Positions 7,336-13,308 of a stretch of DNA of 16,919 nucleotides are shown here, piece after piece. The position numbers and the translations under genes are program-made. Each line of letters opens with the position of its first letter. Position 1 is the stretch's first letter. The stretch is taken from NCBI GenBank assembly GCA_944358275.1, contig CALVQZ010000063.1, positions 1 to 16,919 on the forward strand, read 5' to 3'. The DNA comes from an uncultured Bacilli bacterium (GTDB lineage Bacteria > Bacillota_I > Bacilli_A > RF39 > UBA660). Below the pieces are notes generated by a model, which saw only the letters and a program-made list of their open reading frames with translations, was not told where the DNA came from and ran no database searches.

Positions 7336-8811
7336 TTATCTATTTTTCATATGAGGAAATAAAATTACCTCTCTTATATTTTCAGATCCTGTTATCATCA
7401 TAACAAGTCTGTCAATACCTATTCCAAGACCTCCTGCTGGAGGCATTCCATATTCTAATGCTTCTATGAAATCTTCATCCATATCATTTGCTTCTTCATT
7501 ACCCAATTTTTTCTCTTTTAATTGATTTTCAAATCTTTCTCTTTGATCGATTGGATCATTTAATTCAGTGAATGCATTGCCATATTCTGAACCGCATATA
7601 AATATTTCAAATCTTTGTGTAAATCTAGGATCCGCACATTTTTTAGCAAGTGGGCTTACCTCGATTGGATACTCACAAACAAATGTCGGTTCTATCAATG
7701 TTTCTTCTACAAATTCTTCAAAGAATGCATTTATTATATGACCTACTTCGTAGTGTTCTTGTACTTCAACATTATATTTTTTAGCTAATTCTTTTGCTTC
7801 ATCTAAAGTCATTTCTTTATAAAAATCTATACCTGTTTGTTCTTTAATTAAATCAACCATATTAGCACTTTTAAATGGTTTACTGAAATCTATCGTATGG
7901 CCTTTCCAGGTAATTGTGTAAGTTCCTAATGCATCATACACACACTTTCTAAATAAATCTTCACATACTTTTTTCATACCATCTAAATCGCTATATGCTT
8001 TATATAGTTCAACTGTAGTAAATTCAGGATTATGTTTTCTATCCATTCCTTCGTTTCTAAAAAGTCTTCCTATTTCATATACTGCATCCATTCCACCTAC
8101 TAATAATCTTTTAAGTGGTAGTTCAGTTGCAATTCTCATATACATATCTAGATCTAATGTATTATGATGTGTAACAAATGGTCTTGCTGCTGCTCCTCCT
8201 AATAGGGTTCCTAATATAGGAGTTTCCACTTCAACATATCCATTGCTATCTAAATATTCTTGTATGCTTCTTATTATTTTTGGTCTTGTAAATGCTATTC
8301 TTCTAGCATCTTCATTCATTATTAAATCTACATATCTTCTTCTAAATCTTTCTTCAACATCAGTAAGTCCATGGAATTTCTCAGGAAGTGGCCTTAATGC
8401 TTTAACTAAATGCGTATATTCAAATGCTTTTACGCTTAATTCTCCTGTATGCGTTCTAAAGACTTTACCTTTAATTCCAACGATATCTCCTATATCTGCA
8501 GTATCAAATAATTGGTATGCATCCTCACCTACATTATCGAGTTTAACATAAATTTGGATTTGTCCATATTTATCTTGAATATGCATAAATCCAGCTTTAC
8601 CTTTCCCTCTTTTTGTCATTATTCTTCCTGCCACAGATACTTCTATATCTTTTTCTTCTAATTCTTCATTAGAAAAATCATTATATAGTTCTTTTATCTT
8701 TTTTGAATCAGAGGTAATATCGTATTTAGACCCAAATGGATCGATGTTTTTTTCTAGTAACTTTGCTGCTTTTTCTCTTCTTACTAACTCTTGTTCTGTA
8801 TATTCCCTCAT
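7336..8811 (-). CDS. lysS: Lysine--tRNA ligase (class II LysRS)
   Basis: A 491-residue class II synthetase that attaches lysine to tRNA-Lys. The N-terminal OB fold that binds the anticodon (about 55-145) is followed by the catalytic domain: motif 2 at FRNEGMDRKHNPEFT (251-265) and motif 3 at GIGIDRLVM (463-471) close to the C-terminus. Length is normal for the bacterial enzyme. I chose the ATG at 8811 rather than the GTG three codons upstream because GAGGAG lies 8 bases before the ATG but would touch the GTG. It has its own promoter and is followed by the transporter gene at 11 nt, forming a two-gene operon. No T-box leader is visible. Confidence 0.96.
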   Translation of the reverse strand: MREYTEQELVRREKAAKLLEKNIDPFGSKYDITSDSKKIKELYNDFSNEELEEKDIEVSVAGRIMTKRGKGKAGFMHIQDKYGQIQIYVKLDNVGEDAYQLFDTADIGDIVGIKGKVFRTHTGELSVKAFEYTHLVKALRPLPEKFHGLTDVEERFRRRYVDLIMNEDARRIAFTRPKIIRSIQEYLDSNGYVEVETPILGTLLGGAAARPFVTHHNTLDLDMYMRIATELPLKRLLVGGMDAVYEIGRLFRNEGMDRKHNPEFTTVELYKAYSDLDGMKKVCEDLFRKCVYDALGTYTITWKGHTIDFSKPFKSANMVDLIKEQTGIDFYKEMTLDEAKELAKKYNVEVQEHYEVGHIINAFFEEFVEETLIEPTFVCEYPIEVSPLAKKCADPRFTQRFEIFICGSEYGNAFTELNDPIDQRERFENQLKEKKLGNEEANDMDEDFIEALEYGMPPAGGLGIGIDRLVMMITGSENIREVILFPHMKNR

Positions 8812-8832
8812 ATATAACACTCCTCAATTAAC

Positions 8833-8861
8833 ATTTTATACCAATTCAATGTGCTTGTAAA
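8833..8861 (-). promoter_or_regulatory. lysS promoter
   Basis: On the minus strand, TTTACA (8861-8856), 17 bases, then TAAAAT (8838-8833). A TGG just upstream of TATAAA offers an extended -10 as an alternative reading. It lies in the 59-base gap between dusB and lysS, so lysS is probably not dependent on the upstream operon. Confidence 0.6.
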
Positions 8862-8879
8862 TAAAATACATTATTATTT

Positions 8880-9848
8880 TTACTTATTTTTGTATTCATT
8901 TAGTATGTTTATTACTTCTTCTTTAGTATTAGATGTAAAAATTTTCTTTTTTACCTCGTTTGAACCTTCTAATCCTTTTAGATACCATGCTATATGACTT
9001 CTCATTTCTAATACTGCTTTTTTTTCTTCTTTAAATTCAAGTAAGTAATTCAAATGTTTAAAACACATGTCTATTTTTTCTTCTTTTCGAACTTCTGTTG
9101 GTTCTATTCCATTGTCTAAGTAATTTACGATATCTCTAATTATCCAAGGATTACCTAAAGTGCATCTTCCTACCATTACAGCATCACATCCCGTTTCTTC
9201 AAGCATTCTTTTAGCATCGTATACTGTTTTTATATCTCCATTACCTATAACTGGAATACTAACACTTTCTTTTACTTGTTTTATAATACTCCAATTCGCT
9301 TTTCCTTCATATCTTTCGCTTCTTGTTCTTGGATGAATACATATAGCACTCGCTCCTGCTTTTTCACAAACTTTTGCTACTTCTTTAGCATTTATACTCT
9401 TTAAATCCCAACCACTTCTTATTTTTACTGTAACTGGTATCGGTACTGCTTCTTTTACTGCTTTTACTATTTCTTCTATTTTTTCTGGATTTTTTAGTAA
9501 CGCTGCTCCTGCTTGTGCTGATACTGCTACTTTAGGAACAGGACATCCCATATTGATATCAATTATATCAGGTTTCATTTTTTCATATACTATTTTTGCC
9601 GCTTCTACAAATGAAGTTTTATCGCTGCCAAAGATTTGTTGACTTATAGGTCTTTCTTCTTCTTTCATATAAAGCATATCTTCTGTTTTTTTATTTTTAT
9701 ATACTAGTGCTTTATCGCTTACCATTTCAGCATAAATAAGTCCTGCACCCATTTCTTTTATAATTCTTCTAAATGCACTATTACATATACCTGCCATTGG
9801 TGCAAGCACGACATTATTCTTAATTTCTATATTTCCTATCTTTAACAT
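8880..9848 (-). CDS. dusB: tRNA-dihydrouridine synthase (DusB type)
   Basis: A 322-residue FMN-dependent enzyme that reduces specific uridines in the tRNA D-loop to dihydrouridine. The TIM-barrel signatures are present: VLAPMAGICNSAFR at 14-27, EMVSDKAL at 41-48, the catalytic-cysteine motif DINMGCPVPKV with Cys102, the downstream AGAALLKNP, HPRTRSERYEGKANW, and the flavin-phosphate loop IGNGDI followed by VMVGRCTLGNPWI. Length and motif order fit DusB of Firmicutes. The ATG is 5 nt past the stop of the DUF1450 gene, and the two are probably translated together. It is last gene of the pduL unit; no strong terminator follows it. Confidence 0.94.
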   Translation of the reverse strand: MLKIGNIEIKNNVVLAPMAGICNSAFRRIIKEMGAGLIYAEMVSDKALVYKNKKTEDMLYMKEEERPISQQIFGSDKTSFVEAAKIVYEKMKPDIIDINMGCPVPKVAVSAQAGAALLKNPEKIEEIVKAVKEAVPIPVTVKIRSGWDLKSINAKEVAKVCEKAGASAICIHPRTRSERYEGKANWSIIKQVKESVSIPVIGNGDIKTVYDAKRMLEETGCDAVMVGRCTLGNPWIIRDIVNYLDNGIEPTEVRKEEKIDMCFKHLNYLLEFKEEKKAVLEMRSHIAWYLKGLEGSNEVKKKIFTSNTKEEVINILNEYKNK

Positions 9849-9853
9849 AACAA

Positions 9854-10069
9854 TTAAATTATTTCCTTTATTTTTTCTATAAGTTCATCTATTGAATTTG
9901 CAACTACTAAAATTCCATTTACTATAACAAATGGCTTTTTACTTCCTACTATGCACATACTTTGACACCCTACCATTATCTTTGCACTACTATCTAATTC
10001 TTTTAATTTTTTTACTAATTCATTTGAATCAAACCCATTACATTTATCACAAGTTTTAAATTCATTCAT
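9854..10069 (-). CDS. DUF1450/YuzB-like small four-cysteine protein
   Basis: A 71-residue protein with Cys at 7, 10, 35 and 39: CDKCNGFD near the N-terminus and GCQSMC in the middle, then SKKPFVIVNG. This matches the DUF1450 (YuzB) family, small proteins with a thioredoxin/2Fe-2S-ferredoxin-like fold. The spacing C-X2-C then C-X3-C could bind a metal or iron-sulfur cluster, but the family's role is not established. Its ATG overlaps the end of pduL by 8 bases (ATGAATGA), and dusB follows 5 nt after its stop, so all three form one tightly coupled unit. DusB uses a flavin and YuzB-like proteins look redox-active, but a shared pathway is only speculation. Confidence 0.8.
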   Translation of the reverse strand: MNEFKTCDKCNGFDSNELVKKLKELDSSAKIMVGCQSMCIVGSKKPFVIVNGILVVANSIDELIEKIKEII

Positions 10070-10631
10070 ATATTATCTCCCCATAATCACCATTTTTTAC
10101 TAAATTTGCATTAGCATCATCTAAATCTATGTGTGCTTCAAAGAATGCTTCTTTTGACGCTTTTACTTTTACATTTTCAAGTATTGCTCCTTTTTCACTA
10201 CTAATTTTTAATTTAACTATTTGATTATCTTTTAAATTATATTTATCTAAGTCATCATAAGTAATGTGTATATGTCTATCTGCAATAATACAGCACTCTT
10301 TTACTTCTATTATATTACCTAAGTATTCTATTTTTATATTTTCAGCACCTTTTAAGTCCCCTGATTTTCTTACTGGCGGATTTAAACCAAGTGAGTAAGA
10401 ATCTGTTTTACTTATTTCTACTTGGGTATAATCTCTCAAAGGACCTAAAATTCTAACATTTTCTATTTTGCCTTTTTCCGTTATTAAGTTTACTTTTTCA
10501 TTACATGCATATTGACCTGGTTGTGTTAAATCTACATGCTTTGTTAGTGCTTTGTCGCTTCCAAATAGTTTTTTAAAATCACTTTCACATAAATGTATGT
10601 GCCTTGCGGATACTCCAATTCTAATATTCAT
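10062..10631 (-). CDS. pduL: PduL-type phosphate acyltransferase (phosphotransacetylase)
   Basis: A 189-residue enzyme of the PduL family, which interconverts acyl-CoA plus phosphate with acyl phosphate plus CoA (acetyl or propanoyl) and so links to an acetate or propionate kinase. Both halves of the duplicated fold are visible. The zinc-binding His clusters are SARHIHL (H11, H13) and ADRHIHI (H120, H122), with H167 in EAHIDLDDANA; LGPLRDYTQVEIS and PPVRKSGD are also typical. There is no N-terminal extension before the fold, so no encapsulation peptide: this looks like a cytosolic, fermentative enzyme and not part of a microcompartment. The open frame extends 46 codons further upstream, but the ATG at 10631 is chosen because it begins the family core and has AGGTGATT upstream. 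First gene of the pduL-DUF1450-dusB unit. Confidence 0.92.
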   Translation of the reverse strand: MNIRIGVSARHIHLCESDFKKLFGSDKALTKHVDLTQPGQYACNEKVNLITEKGKIENVRILGPLRDYTQVEISKTDSYSLGLNPPVRKSGDLKGAENIKIEYLGNIIEVKECCIIADRHIHITYDDLDKYNLKDNQIVKLKISSEKGAILENVKVKASKEAFFEAHIDLDDANANLVKNGDYGEIIYE

Positions 10632-10650
10632 TTTTAAATCACCTATAATC

Positions 10651-10679
10651 ATTATAGCATATTTATATTTTAAATTCAT
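10651..10679 (-). promoter_or_regulatory. Extended -10 promoter of pduL
   Basis: On the minus strand, TGCTATAAT gives an extended -10 (TATAAT at 10656-10651). Seventeen bases upstream lies ATGAAT (10679-10674), a weak -35 keeping the TGA core. The site lies within the 72-base divergent region shared with gerQ. Confidence 0.6.
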
Positions 10680-10684
10680 ATAAT
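10657..10684 (+). promoter_or_regulatory. Candidate sporulation sigma-E promoter of gerQ
   Basis: On the plus strand, GCATATT (10657-10663), 13 bases, and CATATAAT (10677-10684) match the sigma-E pattern (KMATATT, about 13-14, CATACAAT) at all but one position of the -10. As a sigma-A promoter the same region has a TATAAT but a poor -35 (AGCATA). gerQ of Bacillus subtilis is known to be made in the mother cell under sigma-E, which supports this reading. The elements physically overlap the pduL promoter on the other strand. Confidence 0.6.
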
Positions 10685-10703
10685 TAGTTATGAAAGGAGA
10701 ATT

Positions 10704-11042
10704 ATGAATAATAATTATTATAATCCAATGTATCCAAGTGGTGTATCTGGAATGACACCAAAAGAGCAAACTACATCTACTGCTATGAATTCATTATTAG
10801 AAGAGCAGTCATATATCGAAAATATTTTAAGGCTAAATAGAGGAAAATTAGGAAAATTTTATATGTCATTTCCTGATTCATTAGAGTGGAAAGATAAAGT
10901 GTTTTCAGGAATAATTGAACAATCTGGAAGAGATCATATAATTATTAGTGATCCTAGCACTGGGAAATGGTATTTACTTCTTTTAATTTATTTGGATTAT
11001 GTTGAATTTGATGAAAAAATAAATTATATTAAGAATTTTTAA
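10704..11042 (+). CDS. gerQ: Spore coat protein GerQ
   Basis: A 112-residue protein whose residues 34-106 closely follow GerQ: EQSYIENILRLNRGK (34-48), then GIIEQSGRDHIIISDPSTGK (69-88) and YLLLLIYLDYV ending in FDEKI. In Bacillus, GerQ is an inner-coat protein needed for localising the cortex hydrolase CwlJ in spores and is crosslinked by transglutaminase Tgl through lysines near its N-terminus. Here the N-terminal region is short (about 33 residues against a long Gln/Pro-rich one in Bacillus, total 181) and has only one Lys (K20), so Tgl crosslinking may be absent or reduced. Start: AAGGAG 5 bases before the ATG. A sigma-E-like promoter lies upstream. Presence of this gene is strong evidence that the host, or its recent ancestor, makes endospores. 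Confidence 0.93.
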   Translation: MNNNYYNPMYPSGVSGMTPKEQTTSTAMNSLLEEQSYIENILRLNRGKLGKFYMSFPDSLEWKDKVFSGIIEQSGRDHIIISDPSTGKWYLLLLIYLDYVEFDEKINYIKNF

Positions 11043-11044
11043 TA

Positions 11045-11073
11045 TTGTATGAATCTAATAATTTTGATATAAT
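11045..11073 (+). promoter_or_regulatory. Sigma-A-type promoter of the lemA gene
   Basis: TTGTAT (11045-11050), 17 bases, and TATAAT (11068-11073) with an upstream TG giving an extended -10. It begins 2 bases after the gerQ stop, so lemA is probably expressed in vegetative cells independently of gerQ. Confidence 0.65.
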
Positions 11074-11097
11074 TTGTAATAGTAGAAGGTGAATGTT

Positions 11098-11640
11098 ATG
11101 AACGCTATACAAGTAATACTTTATGTAGTAATTATAATTGGTATTCTTTTAATATGTTATACGAATATTTATAATAAGATTAAGACTCAATTATTAAAAA
11201 TAAATGCAGTAGAAAGTGAAATAGATGAAGCATTAAGACGCAAATACGATTTATTAGTAAAAATTATTTCTGAAATAAAGAAGGTTAATAAAGATGAAGA
11301 ATCTTTTAAAGATGTAGATAAAATAAAAGATGAGAACTTATCATCGTTTGAGTTTGATAGAAAACTTGCTGATATTGAATCACAGATATATTCTATCAGG
11401 AATGATAATAGTAAGTTATTAAAAAATAATACTTTCAATGATTTATGGTATGAAATTATTACTTTAAATACTAAAATAAAAGCAGAAGAAAAGTATTATA
11501 ATGAAAATACCACTACTTATAATGAATTGGTAACAAAGTTTCCTTCTAAAATAATTGCAATGATTTTACACTTGAAAGAGAAAAGATATTTTGATGGAAA
11601 AAATATGTATGATAAAAATACAAAAGACTTTAAAATCTAA
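11098..11640 (+). CDS. lemA: LemA-family membrane-anchored protein
   Basis: A 180-residue protein with one N-terminal membrane helix (about 4-21) and a long helical region. The segment INAVESEIDEALRRKYDLL (35-53) matches the LemA signature (a run of hydrophobic/acidic residues, then LxRRxDLL). The later FNDLWYEI, TTYNEL and FPSKIIA match the family's distal motifs, including the closing phenylalanine-proline. LemA proteins are widespread, membrane-attached coiled helical proteins of unclear function. I chose the ATG at 11098 over the GTG at 11089 because AGAAGGTG precedes it by 6 bases and overlaps the GTG. It is monocistronic, and its stop lies in the terminator shared with the convergent gene. 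Confidence 0.75.
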   Translation: MNAIQVILYVVIIIGILLICYTNIYNKIKTQLLKINAVESEIDEALRRKYDLLVKIISEIKKVNKDEESFKDVDKIKDENLSSFEFDRKLADIESQIYSIRNDNSKLLKNNTFNDLWYEIITLNTKIKAEEKYYNENTTTYNELVTKFPSKIIAMILHLKEKRYFDGKNMYDKNTKDFKI

Positions 11641-11648
11641 AGTCTTTT
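11622..11648. terminator. Shared bidirectional terminator between lemA and the convergent gene
   Basis: AAAAGACTTT (11622-11631), a 7-base loop, and AAAGTCTTTT (11639-11648) form a perfect 10-bp stem, with T-rich sequence on each side when read in either direction. The TAA of lemA and the TAG of the convergent gene overlap and fall in the loop and first bases of one arm. Confidence 0.8.
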
Positions 11649-12128
11649 AATTTTGTCATCTTTTATTGGTGCATAACCATATCTAACCTTAAGAGAATCT
11701 ATCATCTCTATATATGTGTTTTGTGCATCGTCATATCTTTCTAGAAGAATAAAATCAAGCATTGGTGTTATATAATCTTCATCCATTTCTTCTACGATAT
11801 CTGACTTATACATATCTTTTGATAGTCTACTTGCTAAGATTGGTCCAATACCTTCGTATTCTTCTAAAAACTCTTTTCCAGATTCATTATTCATCATATA
11901 GTTATCTCTAAAGCTAATAAGTGTAGTCATCATGTTAGAGTCATAAGATATTTTATTTATATCGCAGTATGCTGTCATTACATAAAAATTAGCTATAAAA
12001 TCTCTACATGTATAACTATCTAATTCTACATATTTTCTTATTACAGGACAATATGCATCCCCATACTTATTACGATCATATTTGTTTAGATTCTCACAAT
12101 CAGTACACCTTAATCCATTAAACCACAT
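11637..12128 (-). CDS. Cys-rich N-terminus plus CFI-box-like helical domain protein
   Basis: A 163-residue protein. The first 45 residues hold Cys 8, 11, 27 and 41, spaced CTDC ... YCPV ... YTCRDF, which looks like a small zinc-binding module. Residues about 49-112 resemble the CFI-box-type helical domain seen at the C-termini of many uncharacterised proteins: YVMTAYC (49-55), LISFRDNYM (70-78), then a Glu-Tyr segment and IGPILASRLSK (94-104). No function is known to me for this arrangement. GAGGAGG precedes the ATG. It has its own promoter and converges on lemA, overlapping its stop by three bases. The domain match is by eye and should be read as a resemblance. Confidence 0.6.
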   Translation of the reverse strand: MWFNGLRCTDCENLNKYDRNKYGDAYCPVIRKYVELDSYTCRDFIANFYVMTAYCDINKISYDSNMMTTLISFRDNYMMNNESGKEFLEEYEGIGPILASRLSKDMYKSDIVEEMDEDYITPMLDFILLERYDDAQNTYIEMIDSLKVRYGYAPIKDDKIKRL

Positions 12129-12155
12129 AAAACCTCCTCATATAAATTCACAAGC

Positions 12156-12183
12156 ATAATATCATAAAATTATTAAAATTCAA
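12156..12183 (-). promoter_or_regulatory. Promoter of the Cys-rich/CFI-box-like gene
   Basis: On the minus strand, TTGAAT (12183-12178), 16 bases, and TATTAT (12161-12156), about 28 bases before the ATG. It lies in the 66-base gap after the TetR gene. Moderate match to sigma-A. Confidence 0.45.
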
Positions 12184-12194
12184 AATAAAATTTA

Positions 12195-12794
12195 TTATTT
12201 CTTTAAAATACCTAAGCATATGAGACTAAGTTCTTTTTCAAATACTTCAATATTTTTCTCTTTACTTAAGTTTCTCTTATAACTTTTTATTATATTATTC
12301 ATCATAGTAGATTCTATTATGTCTAGAATGTACCCTAATCCAAATTTTGATGCAATGTTTAGTTTTGAAACATCTACATGCATAACTATCATATTTAATC
12401 CATCATTAAAATTTGGTGTGAACATATTTTGTACATCATAACTCATATTTAAAAATAATTTTTCAAAATACTCTTTATTTTCTTCATCTTCTATCATACT
12501 CAGTATATATCTATACAATTTTCTATATGATAGAACTATATCACCACTATTTTTTACTAATTCTTCTAACAAGTACTTCTTAATTTTTCTTGAGTACTCT
12601 TCGACAAGAAAATAATATGCATCCTCAATGTCGTTAAAATATTGATAGAAACTTCCCCTAGGTATCTTTGCATCTCTTATAATATTAGATACTAATGCAT
12701 CCTTTAGTGCTGATTTACTAAATTCTTTTTTTAATGCTCTAATAATATTTTCTTTTTTCTCATCTGGAAGATTCAAGAAAGTTTGTTTTGCCAT
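12195..12794 (-). CDS. TetR/AcrR-family transcriptional regulator
   Basis: A 199-residue one-component repressor. The N-terminal helix-turn-helix is clear: KKENIIRALKKEFS, then SNIIRDAKIPRGSFYQYF (36-53) followed by the conserved acidic and aromatic segment after helix 4. The remaining roughly 140 residues are the helical ligand-binding and dimer domain, which is too variable to give a ligand. AGGAGGGAT precedes the ATG. It is preceded by a consensus promoter overlapped by a TGACA/TGTCA palindrome, typical of autorepression. No transporter or enzyme adjoins it; the sortase and adhesin genes lie upstream in the same direction, so they are candidate targets, without proof. Confidence 0.85.
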   Translation of the reverse strand: MAKQTFLNLPDEKKENIIRALKKEFSKSALKDALVSNIIRDAKIPRGSFYQYFNDIEDAYYFLVEEYSRKIKKYLLEELVKNSGDIVLSYRKLYRYILSMIEDEENKEYFEKLFLNMSYDVQNMFTPNFNDGLNMIVMHVDVSKLNIASKFGLGYILDIIESTMMNNIIKSYKRNLSKEKNIEVFEKELSLICLGILKK

Positions 12795-12816
12795 ATAACA
12801 TCCCTCCTATATGCTA

Positions 12817-12845
12817 ATTATAACTGACAGATTGTCATATGTCAA
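12817..12845 (-). promoter_or_regulatory. Consensus sigma-A promoter of the TetR gene
   Basis: On the minus strand the -35 is a perfect TTGACA (12845-12840), the spacer 17 bases, and the -10 a perfect TATAAT (12822-12817). This is the strongest promoter in the window. It starts 2 bases after the sortase stop codon. Confidence 0.85.
12825..12844. promoter_or_regulatory. Putative operator palindrome in the TetR promoter
   Basis: TGACA (12825-12829), GAT, TGTCA (12833-12837) form a 5-3-5 inverted repeat. A third half-site TGTCA (12840-12844) lies 2 bases beyond and coincides with the -35. It fills most of the promoter spacer, so a bound repressor would block RNA polymerase. Autoregulation by the TetR protein is the natural reading, but the binder is not shown. 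Confidence 0.6.
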
Positions 12846-12846
12846 A

Positions 12847-13308
12847 CTACGATATTAAATTACTTATTACTACTATTCTTTTTGTATTATCTCCTATTTT
12901 ACAAGTTAGCAAAGTTAAAATTGAATTTCCTGTATTTTCTAATATATCAACTTTATTATCATCAACTTCTATTACCTCACTTACTTCGTATATATATTTT
13001 TCTTCGTTATAAGTAATTTCTATTTGATCAGTTATATCTAATAAATGAATATCATTAAAATATGCATAATTTGCACTACCAGAATGAGCACCAATTACTG
13101 TGTTTGAACCTATAACATCTGGTCTTCCACATTCTTCAAACATTACTATTTCTCTAATTTTATCATCTTTACTGGATATTTTATATTCCATTTTTAAGTT
13201 TATTTTATCAATGGATATAATGTTATTTTCTTCTTTTTGTCTATCGTATTTGTAACAACCAGATATAGTTAAACAAATAACGAATAAAATTATAAATCTT
13301 TTTAACAT
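12847..13308 (-). CDS. Sortase with lipoprotein-like N-terminus
   Basis: A short (153 residues) sortase-fold protein. The catalytic signature TLLTC holds Cys136, followed by KIGDNTKRIVVIS with Arg144; the His is H75 in NTVIGAHSG (69-77), followed by YFNDI as in other sortases. The usual first residues before the His, GNTVIxGH, are changed to GAH. Sortases cut a C-terminal LPxTG-like motif and join the protein to the wall or to pilins. Unusually the N-terminus, hydrophobic from F5 to I15, ends in ISGC (15-18), a good lipobox, so it could be a lipoprotein tethered by lipid at Cys18 instead of by a signal anchor; a cleaved or uncleaved ordinary anchor is also possible. The ATG lies within the adhesin gene (68-base overlap); AAAGG upstream is a weak ribosome binding site. 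The adhesin is the obvious substrate. Confidence 0.8.
   Translation of the reverse strand: MLKRFIILFVICLTISGCYKYDRQKEENNIISIDKINLKMEYKISSKDDKIREIVMFEECGRPDVIGSNTVIGAHSGSANYAYFNDIHLLDITDQIEITYNEEKYIYEVSEVIEVDDNKVDILENTGNSILTLLTCKIGDNTKRIVVISNLIS

Noticed and set aside
6207..7403. Plus-strand open frames opposite the transporter gene
   Set aside because: Antisense shadows of a membrane protein gene; no start signals.
10632..10769. Long upstream extension of pduL
   Set aside because: The extra 46 codons are antisense to gerQ and its promoter, unlike any PduL N-terminus, and lie upstream of the pduL promoter.
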